DNA from: Cristatella mucedo | Taxonomy: Eukaryota > Bryozoa > Phylactolaemata > Cristatellidae | NCBI GenBank assembly: GCA_009760855.2 | Contig: WPIO01000009.1 | Coordinates: 1,271,001 to 1,335,000 of the forward strand | Length of the DNA: 64,000 nucleotides | Reading direction: 5' to 3' | In this document: one piece after another, positions 11,340 to 24,514 of the stretch | Layout of the letters: each line of letters starts with the position of its first letter | Numbering within the stretch: the stretch's first letter is position 1 | Notes under the pieces: generated by a model | What the model saw: only the letters and a program-made list of their open reading frames with translations | Databases searched by the model: none | What the model was told of the DNA's origin: nothing | Made by a program: the position numbers and the translations under genes

Positions 11340-14045
11340 GGCTTTAAACAACATCAAGACAGAGCTGTCATCACATAGGCTAAAACACAGGAGCGTGTTA
11401 TGGATTCTTAGGAGCGAATAAATTTACAAGATGCACAACTTGAAGATTGAATTTCGGGTGGGGCTGATTTTGGAAACGTTTTGTACTGCATGAAACTTTA
11501 AAATTTTGTGTTTTATGGGAAACAAAGCAAATTAATATGACAGCCGAATATAGTAAGCGAAATGACACAATTAATGCGAACGGACCTATTTGGGAAATTT
11601 CGGTAGTAGTGAGGTTCTTAGACACAAACTAATGGGCAAGATTTTGTGTAAATCATAGTCCATGGCTAAAATTATTTACTAAACAGTGTTTAGTGCACTT
11701 TGAGTTAAAATATTTTCAAATGGCTTGCATCGGTGGCATTTAAACTGTGTAATTTTCAGAAAGCATTTACAAATGCTATTAAGAAGGGAAAACAAAATAG
11801 GTGCAAAAGAGACCGATAAATTGTTTAGAAAATAACCATGAGGTTATATTGATGGAGAATTTCATATCTACGTGATTAAATGCTAAAGCTGTAGATGAGC
11901 ACATTACCAGTGCGGATTTTGCATATACATATATACTTCTGAAAACAATTACCATAGTGAGAAAAGCTGTCGAATTTTCGATTATTCACCACTTTTACAG
12001 CCCTGTGGTACAAGTGGAATTTTTTCGATGAGATATGCATAAATTTATTCCTATCAGCATCAAATTATTTACAAAAACATCGGAAAATAATTGAGCATGT
12101 TGAGCTGTTTTCAATTATTCTGTTGTCATTTGCTGATGTTTACTAGGTTATAGCTTGTAGAAACGAATGTTCAACCAATAGCATGATCATTGAAAGTTAA
12201 TCCTACGTAGGAGCTTTAAAAAATGATGAAATGTAGGCTTCAATAATAATATCCAAAAAATTGTCACTGAAAAAACCAACTAACCTGGCATTCAAATTTC
12301 CTGATTTTAGATTACTTTAAGAACTAAGCCGAGATCTAGAAATATTAGTTAATCGATGTTAAAGAGGCGATTACAAGATGTATTACCTTTCCTATTCAAA
12401 CTTGCATACGTCGCATGCATGGCACTTTTGGAGATTAGGACTTTAATATATTTAGTATAAATTTTGCATGCCAATTTCCTCATTGAAAATATTAGCAACA
12501 TTTTCGCTGCAATGAGCTGCTTTAGTTTCACACCGATATGAAAAAATGTTGCATGCTAGAGAATGAGACGAAACACATTTTCATAACCGTAAAGTAGATT
12601 TGAATACTTGCATACATATTTATATTATTTTCTCGCCAAAAGTAAATTCTTCTAAAAGTCGTAATATCGTATTCCAGCTAAGGTGTTCCTAGCAAACCCT
12701 AGCACTGCTTCTGTCCTCAAGTCAAACCAGAACGGGCGGTAGCAGTAAACAGCCAAGTGCAGTCAAGCTTCGGCTGGATACATAACAGCATTAGGAAGGT
12801 CAATGGCATCGTATTCAGATCTTCCCTATCACCTCTCTTCAACCTTTGAGTCAATTTAGTATCTTACTGTATTATCTTAAATAGTATATATCCAGCCATC
12901 GATCTAAGCAAAATACTTTAAAAGTAGACGGCTAGTTACTAGTCCTCATCAGTTAATCACAGGTATAGTTAATCAGCGAGATTAGGACCAACCTTTGTGA
13001 TTTTCGCTCGCTGAACTATTTAGGAATACATTTAAATTTTGAAGATTTTTAAATAAAGTAACTGTAAAATTTAGTTGATTTGATACCTAAGAGATGACAG
13101 TGCAGTTTAGAAATGTTTCTAATGGGCTACTGCTGCTATGGACTCACCATGAACAAGCTACGCTTCACATTTCACAAAATGTGTAGGCTTCCTATCCTAT
13201 AATATTGAAGGCATACATGTTATATATACAGTTCTAGAAGTATAGATTTGTGGAAATGGGGTGAACTTTGCTGATATTGCCTAATTAGGGCGGAAACTAC
13301 AAACTAGGCTACCAACAGCCCTGGCACTAATTATATTACTCCATAAAAACTATATCATTATTGTTACTACATTGCTCGTAATGTGTTTTTTAGGGTTGCC
13401 ATTGCTAAACAAAATACATTCACTTAAAAAAAACTAGCAGAGCCCGAGTGGGTGACCACCTTAAATAGTTTTACTGAGCTTCTGGCATTCAAAACGGAAT
13501 GTCAATGAAGTTAGAGCATTACCACCACAGTACTCGATTCTGCATTTTTAAATTTTGCTGCATCATTTAATATGTATTCTCATAGTCTTGTAGATAAGTT
13601 TTAAAACCCAGGCTTTCAAAGAATATATCTAACAGCCCAAATAATTAATATTTTAGTGGCATACTGTCCACATTCCTGAACTCCTGTCAATTAATTCAGA
13701 ACTCCTGTCCAAGGCATTCGGTTTTAACTTGTGCGAAAATACGGCTGATTTTCTTGCGAATCTTACATTGAGGCATAGCTGCCTCACCAGAAAGTTTCAA
13801 TCTATGCTAAACTAGTAGCATTCATGTAGCGAGCAAAACGGTACATTAAAATCGGTTGGTGAGCCGTCGGCTCCTATGCTCAACAAGCAGGAAACTCTCT
13901 TTTGGGATTTGTCCCCAATTGCTGGGTCCTGACGTAGCAATGGGCTCCCACGACCCTGCTGGCCAAAGTTGACATTTCTTTATTATAAGGCGCAAACAGG
14001 GAATGACCGCTAAGGATATAATGCAAAGATATATACATATATACA
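11340..14045. other. Unannotated AT-rich DNA (2.7 kb)
   Basis: No recognisable gene, LINE or SINE was seen. Open frames are at most about 75 codons and lack motifs. Confidence 0.5.
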
Positions 14046-14047
14046 TC

Positions 14048-14125
14048 GGACCTCGAGGCATATGTGAAGCGCCTGAATATAGATTAAATTCTCTTGGGGC
14101 GCTATATAAATTAATTATATATAAA
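14048..14125 (+). repeat. SINE-1 tail fragment
   Basis: It starts at CTCGAGGCATATGTGAAGCG and continues through CCTGAATATAGATTAAATTCTC and GGGGCGCTATATAAATTAATTA. It is nearly identical to the B-box/tail part of the full SINE-1 at 26292-26455, and the tRNA head is absent. Confidence 0.7.
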
Positions 14126-14129
14126 TTAT

Positions 14130-14940
14130 GTATATGTGGTCGTTCAATGAGAGGTCACTTTGGATCGATAATCCTTACGGACACGGCGCATTGAGAACAG
14201 GACAGCCTAAAAACAAAGACCGAAAGTAGATTCTGCTATAATAACATTAGATAGGTATTTTTGCTTTCTCTTAAGTCTTCTTTGATTCAAATTTTCTCAA
14301 AAAAATATAAACGACACAACCTTGAGGTACTTCAATGTCTACAATGATGGATGAATGCTATACATACTTTATCAAACACCTGATTGGGGTGTCCTCCATT
14401 CGTAATCTGTGAAAGGCTGTGTGCTTTAATATTCTTTTCATGATCGTGAAGCTTCTGCGCTTTAGAGAAAAGTTTACGGGTAAAATTTTAGGGGATATGG
14501 AAGGTTCTGAAAATAAGGTGTTGAGGATCACAACATCAGCTGGGATATTAATTGCTCGCCCGTAAAGCTACTCCAATTCAGAGAATGGCTATTATTTCAT
14601 AATATAAGTTAATCCTCTCGCCTCACTGGATTGCCCTTATCGGAAGCACCAGAAACTGATTTAAATCATCACCTGACTGCGAATCAGTTCGTATATTTGC
14701 CGCAACGATCATGTCAACCAACTTATAAAATGCTCTTAGCGGCACGTAAGGAAAACATCGAGTTTTTATCTATAGAGAAATATATTACCAACCTAATCTA
14801 CAACATATTCAATCTGAATTGGCATTCCAAATATAAAATAACTTACAATGTGTCTAAAATCGGGATATTAACAATGGTAAATGAAAAAGTCTTTGAATGC
14901 GAATACTGAAGTTTTAAATACAAATACAAGAGCAAGTGCT
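14130..14940. other. Unannotated DNA
   Basis: No supported feature. A 92-codon frame at 14631-14909 (+) has no recognisable motif. Confidence 0.45.
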
Positions 14941-14945
14941 TCTAA

Positions 14946-14967
14946 GTGTGTGCGTGTGTGTGTGTGT

Positions 14968-15022
<55 letters not shown>
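14946..15022. repeat. (GT)n microsatellite
   Basis: A GT run with one GC and one AT interruption near its start. Confidence 0.97.
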
Positions 15023-15023
<1 letters not shown>

Positions 15024-15024
15024 A

Positions 15025-16745
15025 TTCATGCGTGTGCGAATCTTTATATCTTCATATGGGATTGCTCCTGTAAATATCTTTGAGTTTCTGTTTGCATGTT
15101 TATTTATATCTCAGAATGTCACTCCACGAAGGAACACATACTAAGTTTGAACTATGCTAACGAATCTTATAGAGTGCAAGCTAATTCAAAGAGAATTTTA
15201 GTTCTTACAAGGTAACACAAAACTGCATGTAAGGCAACACGAGAAATAAAGGATTAGTGCTGTTCTAGGTCTGTCTTAGAGGAATTGAAAAGCGTAAAAT
15301 TGGCAGTTCTGGATGGCTATAAATAATGACTTGCATTTGGCAGTGCGACAGTATGTGTCTTTAACAATTGTGGTGGGAAGTTTCATGATCACAAAACCTT
15401 CAAATTGAAAACATCCGTCTCCAGAAGTCTTCAAGGAAGAAAAGCTGAAGAATTAATTGATTTTGCATGCAATAGCAACCGGGAAACTGAGATGCGTGCA
15501 TTCAGTCAGCACGGGAAGGCTGTCAAGGCTGGCTATTGTAGGTCATAGTGTGAATTGTGCAAGACTTCTGCTGATCAATTTGGATCCCTTGCTGCTCCTG
15601 GTGATAAGATGACGAGTGACTTAATCTTTGTTTGGACAGCATTAAAACCTTAGACCTGCCTTGCAGACTTAGTCCTCATATGCTATATATATATGTAATA
15701 TTTTTTCAAGAAGCCCAACCTTAACTGAATTACAGAAGTCAAGCATGTACCATGCAAATGTAACCATGTAACCATGCAGCTATTAAGATATTTAGCCAGC
15801 CTGCCTTAAAATATATTCTAAAGATTGGGGGAAAGCAAACTAGATGAAAAGCCGAGGAAGAGGACTAAAAGATACTCCTAAACGCACGGCTGATCGGAAA
15901 TCAATTCAATCCTCTGGAGTGTGCATTTTTATTCAATATCGAAAATCATGGCAATCCAGGGGTATAACAAAGAATTTTCCTCGGAACAAGACACGCAGAC
16001 AGATGAATGAATTGTAGCCTTAGCCCATCAAAAGCTAAAGTTATGGAAGTAGCAAGCCATGGTAGTTTTCGTTGAGAATGAAAAGCTGCCCTAAAAAAAA
16101 ACAATTCAACACGTGCTTTACAGCAGTTACTTTTAAATATCATTACGCATTTTCTCATCCTCTTTAATAAAGAGCTTACCTGGGAAACTCACCTTGATCA
16201 CAAAATAATGCACTTAAAAGCGGTCTAGCTGATTTTCCAATAAAATTTATGAAAGGAATAATTTGATTGCGTTCGAGAAACTAACAGTGTTTAGATAAAA
16301 ACTCTCAAACCCCGACAAGCCTCACTAGTTTCATTATAAATGATGCCTTATCAGCAACGTTTATGCAAAGTCTTTTATAATCCAGAGTCGTTAAGAGAAG
16401 TTACAGCAGAAATGACATAGCATAACTTTACATACTCGGTTGACAACTACAGTTAGTACAGTGCTAGCAACTTGCAGTCCGTAGTGTATCCAGAGAAAGC
16501 ACTATTTCCAAGAGCTTAAGAAATTTTAAATTATAATAGCTTTTAACCTCTATACCAAGAGACCAACGTAGTGGAAAAGTGTGAAATGATACCAAAACAA
16601 AAGACACTTATTCAGCCTACAACGCCTATCTTTTGCTGTTGTTAATTGCAGAACATACTTTGAAGTTTCATGCATGAAATTAAAACCCGTTTGAAGTCCC
16701 AAGATTCATTCGCTTGTAGGTTTTATTAAAAAAAAAACATTTAAA
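15025..16745. other. Unannotated DNA (1.7 kb)
   Basis: No gene, SINE or LINE match was found. Confidence 0.45.
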
Positions 16746-16749
16746 AAAA

Positions 16750-18780
16750 TGGTTTACTCATTTTCATATTTCAAAAAACCTCTTTTAGCAGCCACTTGTG
16801 ATGTTCCTTACTTTTTTTTATCACATTTAAATCAACAGCTAATTTTCGTAATAGGCGACACTTTCTTAGATGTCCATAGTAATAAATTCTTAATCGATAC
16901 ATGTTTACTTGATAAAGGTAATGTGTGCAGAATACATGTGTATAAAGCAGATTTAAAAACTCTTTCAAAATCCACCAACGTTTTTTTAATGAATGTAATT
17001 GCGTCGTGCAATTTTTTAAGGGTTGTAATGTGCTGGCCAGAGATCCAGTAGAATGTCAATTTGGACAAGAGTCTTTTAAAACTGTCCTGCCCTCGGACTG
17101 TATTTGATGATCCGCATTTTTGAAGCAAAACATTACACTCATGCTGAAGAGAAGAATTCGCACTTTCTTCATCATTTCACGATTTGTTGACGAAAAATTC
17201 AGCAGCATTGACTCGTATAGACTACAGGCTATATTTCTTGGCAAACGAAGCATCGTATTTGAACCTAGGAGCAGATGGCTTTTTGAGTTGTGCACGTGGT
17301 TCGTAACACCCTTGCTCAGTTACTCATGCACGAAACTTCAAAGTTCCCATTATATTGGTATTAGCTTCCTTTTTCAAAGCCGAGACCTTGGTGAAAATGA
17401 ATCCTAAAATTGCCTCAGTATGTATCAACGTTACTTCTTCTAGGCTCAGATTGTCAACAGCAAGTTTTATAGGTTTTTGGCAGTCAGACGAGTTTTGAGA
17501 TCACAAAATCCGAATGTCTCGACTGTTTCTAGTTCTCCGAGTTTGGTTATTGTCTCATGTATTGCGTGCCGACACTGTGCATGCTGCCACTAATCGTATT
17601 TGCATGCTGACCCTGTGCATGTCACTCCTAACCATTTTGTTCATTTTATTTGTTTATCAAGAATGATATTACTCACCATCAATTGCATTTCCCTTTGCAG
17701 AAAATGTAAAACACCTAGAGAGAGATCGAGTTCTCTTAGGGCGCTTTATCAAGTGCATTATTATTATTATTATGTACAGCGACTTCTATCTTTAATTGCA
17801 GCTGTAATATTATTGGAATGAAGCTAGAGTGTATTTTTAGGTCAATATACAGTTCTATATTGAGTCTGAACTCAGCTTTTCCTTTCGATTGGAAGACATT
17901 ACTTTGAGCTGTGGATTTTTTTATGAACTTGACACGACGGCATGATTTCATGAGCAGATCGTCTTAATAAAGGTGTCCTTCCCATGTTTCATCCGTGATT
18001 ACTTCCAAGTTTTTATCTGCTTCAAAATTACCACTTTATCAATATCGTCACTATTCAGTTTGAAATCGTCTATCTCAGTACTCCTCTTGCACAATTTGCC
18101 ATATACCCCACGGTGCAATCCAGGGTTTCATTTGATCTTTCCGGTCACATCAATGTGGCTAATGCCTTTTTTATTCACTGCTGAAGCGTCGTGAGTTGAT
18201 CCCACCGAATCCCCCGTTGTTGATTTAAAGCACTTAAAACGGTTTCACTGATTAAAACATCTCGATAGCAGTGCCCGAGCTATACATGTAGACAAGACCT
18301 GTCCTGATTATTGCTTCTTCCCAGCTACCATGAATGCTGACTCAGAAGAATCATCGTCCTCTCACGGTTGTGTATTTAGCCACAGACGTGCTATGCAAAC
18401 ATTCATATCCTATCTCGAGTGATTTCTTGGTGTTGGCATTAGTTCTGTTTCTTTTTTATTTGCAATTATTAAACACTAGCTACATCGCACATATTTCATT
18501 CGCTGATTGTTTGAATCCGTTCCTTGAGATAGATTGTCGTATATACTAGTTTTTAGGGATAGGTTTAATAAACATTACACCAGTAGCCAGATCGGTTACA
18601 ATCTCCTCCATATTGTTTTGCTCAATGAATTCAATGATTTTGTATTCCTTTATTGCTCACGGGCTTTAACTTTGATGTACACCCTCCAACAGGTTCATCC
18701 AAATAAATTCGATTTACTTCCAGACGATTCTTCAACGTTGTCCTGGATTTTTTAGAACAGTAGACGGTTTTATAGCAGTT
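16750..18780 (-). pseudogene. Decayed ORF-like tract, family unknown
   Basis: On the minus strand, protein-like stretches succeed one another across frame changes. About 18600-18780 reads KNRLEVNRIYLDEPVGG. About 18000-18180 reads VNKKGISHIDVTGKI and FKLNSDDIDKVV. About 17736-17951 is a 71-codon frame. About 17340-17460 reads VDNLSLEEVTLIHTEAILG, and 16832-17295 consists of overlapping 79- and 98-codon frames. LINE-A 17562-17773 interrupts the tract on the other strand. The amino-acid composition looks coding (Lys/Asp/Glu-rich), but I do not recognise the family. It could be an old DNA transposon or a dead host gene, or chance in AT-rich DNA. Confidence 0.2.
17562..17773 (+). pseudogene. LINE-A 3' UTR and tail only
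   Basis: It starts in the 3' UTR (GCGTGCCGACACTGTGCATG). It runs through the hairpin (AAACACCTAGAGAGAGATCGAG ... GGGCGCTTTATCAAG) to (ATT)n at 17757-17771. No coding sequence remains. Confidence 0.85.
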
Positions 18781-18789
18781 CCACTTTGA

Positions 18790-19400
18790 CCTTCTAGCTA
18801 CTACCTAACTGTATTATTTTGTTTTGCTAGTTGATCCCAAACGAAAGAAATTGCTTAAAATAAAACCGATATTTGCTAAACTCTTACAATTTTTAATAAA
18901 AATTTTTACTTCAAGTTGGCATAATCGCACTTCAACTTTTTTTGTTTGCCAATTTGATTAAATAATCATTTTAAATTACTAACACACAGAAAGGAAATTT
19001 GAAAAATTGTTTTCTTTTACGTATTTCCTATCCGTAATAAAAGTAAGAGCTTTAGTTGTAGTATGTAGTACCATTTTGTTAAAAAATCCCTATAGAACTA
19101 TTAATAGAGAACAACTATTCAGTATATTTTCTTTTCTTTTAATGTTCGTCTCAGTCTAACTTTAAGCGAATTAGATGGTAGAAAATAGAACTACAGCTGT
19201 AAGTAATACGATTTTGCAAGAGTCAATCACTCGTTGCTTTTCAGCCATTTTTGTCATTGCATTCTAATAAACTTCACGGCTCATACCTAGCTAAACTTAT
19301 TCTGGAGGCTATTGCTTTTCCAAGCTCTTTCGTGAGATTAGAACAATTGAGACACGATTCAATACCCCCAAGTTTCTGATAACCGGCTTCTCGAAGATTG
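18790..19400. other. Unannotated AT-rich spacer
   Basis: No feature was recognised. Confidence 0.45.
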
Positions 19401-19404
19401 CCAG

Positions 19405-22060
19405 CTCGAAGTATTTATTTCCGTCTGTAGCTCCACTAAGTCATAAAGACCCGGTGGGTGTTACGCATGAGAGCTTTGTATAGCGAACTCACAGCCCAAG
19501 TGGTTTTCGGTGCGCATTTGGTGGCCAACAGACTTCTCTGCACGCAACAAAGAGAAAGTGGGAAGCATAACCGAGTCAGAAGAGCTTTGGGGTAGTGAGT
19601 ATCATGGAGGTAGCAGCTCAGGACCGCTGAAAAGGATGAGCCATAGTCGGCAGTAGGAGAGTAGTTGTCGTTTCACAGGAATTGTGGAAGCGAGTTCCAC
19701 AGTCTAGGACCTGCAGAGCTAAAGCTTCTGTCGCCAACGGTCAATAAGCGGAGGAATGGAACAGCTAATTTATTGTCCACACAAGACCTGAGAGCCCGAA
19801 CAGGATGAAACTGGTGCAGCAGTTCAGCTAGGTACGAAGGAGCCAAACCGTGTCAGATCTTGTTGGTCAGCATAATAACTTTGCTCTGGATCCGTTGCTC
19901 AACCGGCATCCATCCTAGCTCTTTTAGCAAAGGAGATACATGCTTAAACCACTGGGACTTGAAGACTAGCCTTGCAGCCATATTCATAGTCTGCTGCAAT
20001 AGTCTACTAGCTTTCTTTGGCAGCCCAGCTAATAAGGAGTTGCAATAATCAAGCCGAGACAGAACTAAGGATGTACTTAAATTTTTTATAAGCAACTGTG
20101 GGAGACAGCTCCTAATCTTGGATAGGGATTGGACGTGATGGTTAGCTGCAGAAGCAGTCTTCTGAATGAAGCTTTTAAAATTGATGCAGTCATCGAAAAC
20201 GACACATAAATTCCGCGCACGTGGTGATGGTCGCATACTAGCATCACCTATTAGAAGAGCAAGGCCTTTTAATGCAGCCATTGGTTTAGGGTGTCCTATG
20301 AGCAGCAGTTCGGTTTTATCATAATTTAATTTCATGACGTGTTCTGACATCCAGGATCGAATATCGGCAATGCAAGCATTCAGTTTCTCAGTTGCCACAT
20401 CAGATTCCGAAGGTTTGAATGACAAAAACAACTGAGTATCTTCAGTATAGAAGTGATATCCTATTCCATGGGCCTTAATCACTTTTTCCAGAGTTTGTGT
20501 ATAAATGGAGAACAGCAAAGGGCCGAGTACGGACCCTTGAGGGACTCCACAGGTGACACTTCGCATTTGTGAGACCTGACCCCCACACGACACGGATTGA
20601 ACTCGTTCAGACAAGTACGATTTAAAACACGCCAGTGCTTCGTCTGCCAGACCGATCGTTGTCCTCAATCGTTCAAGCAGAACCTCGTGATTAATAGTGT
20701 CGAAGGCAGCAGACAAATCTAGCAGAGCTAGGGCAGTGACATTCCCGTGGTCGTTGCCACGTAGAATGTCATTCTTAACACGGAGGAGAGCAGTTTTAGT
20801 GGAGTGCTGCTTCATGAACCCTGATTGAAATGTTTCCGACATTTCATTATTTTCAATATGTTCAACCAGCTGGTTAGCAACACTTTTTCCAAGACTCTTT
20901 GATAAGAAAGTAAGAATGGAAACTGGGCGATAGTTTGCAAGGACCTCTGTGTCTCATCCAGGCTTTTTACGAATGGGTCTAACGATTGCCGATTTGAACG
21001 ACTTAGGGACGACCCCTTTTCCCAAAGAAGCATTAAAAATCTTGGTTATGGCAGGGTTAAGTTGGTCTGCTGGTGATGACCACCGAGATGAGGGCATAGG
21101 GTTTTCAGGAGACGAGCGCTTTTTCCTAGACTTTATGAAGGTAGCCACATCGCATGCAGAAACCTCGGAAAACCTTTTAAGGAAGGTCACAGGTTTAGGA
21201 ACCACGATTGCTTTAGTCGGATGGGTCTTAATGGAGGCACGAATGTGCACAATTGTTTTAGTAAAGAAGGCTGAAAACCTTTCGGCTGAGCCCTAAGTAT
21301 CTGGGAGTCGGACTTTACAGCACTGGCCAGTAAATAGTTTACTGTCTTATAAATCCATTTAGTGTCTGGCTGGCAGGAATTCAGCTTTCTAATGAAAAAA
21401 GAAGCCCTGGCTTTTCAAAGCTTTCGGGTGTAAACTTGAAGGAAGTCTTTGAAATTGACTAGATCTGCATCAGACCCCGATTTCTTGAAACGACGTTTAG
21501 GCCTGCGCTTAACACGGATGAAATGAACGGAAGCATGCTTGTCATGAGCACTCCTGAGTGTCATGCTCACAGCATCAGTAAGGGTATTGAGGTTGCCGGT
21601 CAAGTTTGAATGCAGATCAAGAAGATCTGCATCAAAAACAGATTTCAAAAACTTGCCCATGTGAATGCTTTGTAAGTTACGTCGTTTGACAAGTTCGACA
21701 TTACCCCGTACGTACAAGGAAGCAGAAACAGTAAACGAGACCGAACAATGATCTGAGAGGGTCAGTGGGCACACCACAAGGTCCGTGGGGAGGACATCCT
21801 TAGTGATCACGAGATCTAGAATGTGGCCACCGACGTGGGTGCTATCATTAACGTGTTGGGCCAAACCAAAATTCTCCAGACAGTCAAGAAATGAGAGGAC
21901 CTGGCTGTTTCTAGGATTGTCAACGTGAATATTGCAGTCTCCTACAATCAGTAAAGGCTTGTCACAATGGTTCAGCCACCTGCTGACATGACTATTGATA
22001 AAATTGGATTGATTCTCAAACGGCCGCAATGCATTTGGTAGGCTTTGCAGCTTTTAGATT
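19405..22060 (-). pseudogene. LINE-B, longest copy: endonuclease C-terminal half, RT, 3' UTR
   Basis: A second L2/CR1-type LINE. On the minus strand, 22029-21415 carries the C-terminal half of an APE-like endonuclease: GDCNIHVDN in place of the usual GDFN, then DLVITKDV and the SDH box. A linker (SAIVRPIRKKPG, 21250-20954) and RT (20842-19853) follow: FQSGFMKQHSTKTALL, LDLSAAFDTINH, GVPQGSVLGPLLF, then FYTEDT where FYADDT is expected. After these come ARNLCVVFD, SRLDYCNSLLAGLP and the 3' UTR with its hairpin near 19430-19490. Frames break near 21415, 20950 and 19853. The first Asp of the catalytic YADD pair is Glu here. The 5' end is truncated within the endonuclease and the (ATTAC)n tail is missing. 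It is inactive. Confidence 0.9.
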
Positions 22061-22064
22061 AGTA

Positions 22065-22485
22065 TTTCCTGTAAATTTTACGAAGCAGCTATCTGGGGAA
22101 GAAAGTCATGAATAAATGGTGTCGAAGAATTTAGTGATACAAGTTAATGGCTTTTAAGCAGCAGCTATTTCTAACAGTGCTAACCAAACAAGGCAGGTTC
22201 TAAAATATACTTTGATTGCTACACTGTTAACTTATTGGTTATAATTGCAATACATACAGGAAACGAGCTATCGATAATGCCGCTAGCTTCTCATAACTCA
22301 CAACTTCTAGTGGCCATGCGCTTCGCGAGTCATGCCTAACTTAAATGAGCCCCAAAAGAGGCTTAAATAAGGAGCAGGCTTAAATGACATGCACGTTCAA
22401 ACTGACACCACTGAAACGGTACGATAAAGGGATCAGATGACCAAGTGAGATTCTCTTCATATAACTTAGGTTGGCTTTAATATAT
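22065..22485. other. Unannotated spacer
   Basis: Nothing recognisable between the LINE-B 5' truncation point and the next LINE-A copy. Confidence 0.45.
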
Positions 22486-22489
22486 GATT

Positions 22490-22880
22490 CATAATAATTA
22501 AAGTAATGCATTTGATATAGCTCACTCGGAGAACTCAGTATCTTTCTATGAACTTTATATATTTACTGCAAAGGAAACACGATCAGATGGTTAGTAGTAC
22601 GGTGCTCGATAAACAACAATAATACAATGTTTAGATGAGATATGTGCAGGGTCGGGTGCAAGTTTGGTTATTGGCAACGTGCACAATGTAAGCACTCATG
22701 TGCACATGAAGGACCAATCGCAAGCACCGACTACATGCTGTGATGAAAACAGGCAATTTTAGTTTATTTTTAAATGTTTGCAAGTCACGAAATGTCGTGA
22801 CGCAAGTCGGAAGTGAGTTTCAGTCTTTAGGAGAATACATACTAACGGCACATTCTCCAAAATATTTGAGATTTTGCGCT
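22490..22880 (-). pseudogene. LINE-A 3' end, minus strand
   Basis: Reading minus, a short AT tail is followed by a diverged hairpin region and a 3' UTR with GCATGTAGTCGGTGCTTGCG-like sequence. The C-terminal coding block (GACTTGCGTCACGAC; TTTAAAAATAAACTAAAATTGCC) comes next. The copy is degenerate and stops abruptly against a plus-strand LINE-A copy. Confidence 0.7.
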
Positions 22881-22884
22881 ATTT

Positions 22885-24262
22885 ATTTGTTACCCATCTC
22901 ATCAACCGCTCCCAGATTAGCTCCTTACCTGATGATTCGTATGATGATCTAGCCGATCGCTTCTCTCGACTCTTTGTCCAGAAGATAGACAAGATCAGAG
23001 AGTATATCCGTGCGATGAGAACACCCCCCACTAGAATGCTGTTCCCCGATTCCAGCCTGCACCACAACGTCTTTATTTAAGCAGGTCACTAATGATCGCG
23101 TCCTGAAGTTTGTATGCAAATCCAAGAAGACAACCAGTCCTGTGGACTCTATTCCCATTGTCCTACTCCTACGTTGCATTGATCTTCTGCTGCCACACAT
23201 AACTAGCATAACTAAATGTAATTAGCCTCGGGTCATGTCCCAGCACCTTTCAAGAAAGTTGCAGTCGGGCCATTGTCAAGAAAGCTACACTAGACCTAGA
23301 GAACGTCAGCAACTACCGCTCAGTCTCCCTTCTACCAATCCTATCAAAGAGGCTTGAACGGGTCGTTGCCGACCAGCTGAATTCACAAATTGAAATTTCA
23401 CACTTTGCTAGTAAGTTACAGTGTGGCTTTAGAGCTCATGCTCCAAAGCGACCTCTCGTTAGACGACCATATTAGCTCCACAGTCAAATCTGCCAATCTT
23501 CAGCTTCATAACATTACTAAAATTCGGGCTTTTTTAGATAAGGATACCACGACCAAGTTGGTCCATGCACTCGTGACTTCCCGTCCCGACTTCTGCAACT
23601 CACTGCTTACTTGCCTACCAGCATGTGCGAACAGGCGATTGCAGCTGGTGCAAACTTCCTCGGCTAGGCTTGTCTGTCGTGAGCTTCGCAGTTGCCACGT
23701 TACTCCACTTCTCGCCTACCTACACTGGCTACCAGTCATGCAACGGATTTATTTCAAGGTTTCGTCGCTCACTTTTAGGTCACTTCATTCTTTAGCGGCA
23801 GCCTATCTCTCAGATCTGTTTTCCAAGCATCGTTCCACCAGCTTTTTGGAATGCAACCGTTTATCAATGCCTCGTACAAACCTAAAATCCTCTGGAGACC
23901 TTGCATTTAGTTTGCATGCTCCCAAAGCCTGGAACTCCCTCGCGACCTGCGTCAGAACATTCCCTGACCTGACCACATTTAAAAAGAATTTAAAACCATA
24001 CCTATGGAGGACAGCATTCAGTGGGTCTCTGTCATTCGTCCTTGATGTGGTTATGCGTGCCGACACTGTGCATGCTGCCACTAACCACATTTGCATGCTG
24101 ACCCTGTGCATGTCACCTCTAACCATGTCATTCAGTTGCTTATCAAGCACGATATTACTCATTCAATCGCGTTTTCCTTTGCAGCAAAAGTAAAGTGCCT
24201 AACAAGAGATTGAGTTCTCTGAGGGTGCTTTACCAAGTGTATTATTAATATTTTTATTAATA
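22885..24262 (+). pseudogene. LINE-A with an internal deletion of the RT core
   Basis: The 5' part (22889-23440) matches the endonuclease-RT linker of the copy at 48980-52055 (ATCAACCGCTCCCAGATTAG at about 22900; the NYRSVSLLP block near 23310). At about 23438 the sequence jumps from the RT N-terminal block (TTTAGAGCT) to LQSDLSLDDHISSTVKSA. Comparison with 50587-51201 indicates that about 615 bp, including motifs A and B and the YADD box, are gone. Downstream the RT C-terminus, 3' UTR, hairpin and a tail of mixed AT repeats are present. The deletion removes the catalytic core. Confidence 0.85.
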
Positions 24263-24304
24263 TAAACAGCTGGACTCAGAAAAGCTGTGGAAATGATTCT
24301 TAGC

Positions 24305-24510
24305 CTGGTGGGAGACTAGATTTGATTTGCAGGCTGGAGCCAAGTAATGAAGGAACTTAAAAGTGAGTGACTCTTTTTAAAGGTGATGCGTTGCTTGACT
24401 GAGAGCCAGTGCAAACTTTGAAGAAAGGAGAGCTTTGAATCAGCCGCTGTTCGCACTGTAACATTGAACTCACAACACTCTAAACTAATTACTCTCTTAA
24501 GCAACTTTAA
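24305..24510 (-). pseudogene. LINE-A fragment, C-terminal RT region
   Basis: The minus-strand reading contains LHWLSVKQRITFKK and LQSLHWL-type sequence aligned with the LHWLPVKQRIDFKV block of other copies. Only about 200 bp remains. Confidence 0.7.
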
Positions 24511-24514
24511 GGTG

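Noticed and set aside
20949-21296. 115-codon plus-strand ORF
   Set aside because: It is antisense to the LINE-B linker coding sequence and is better explained as a shadow frame.
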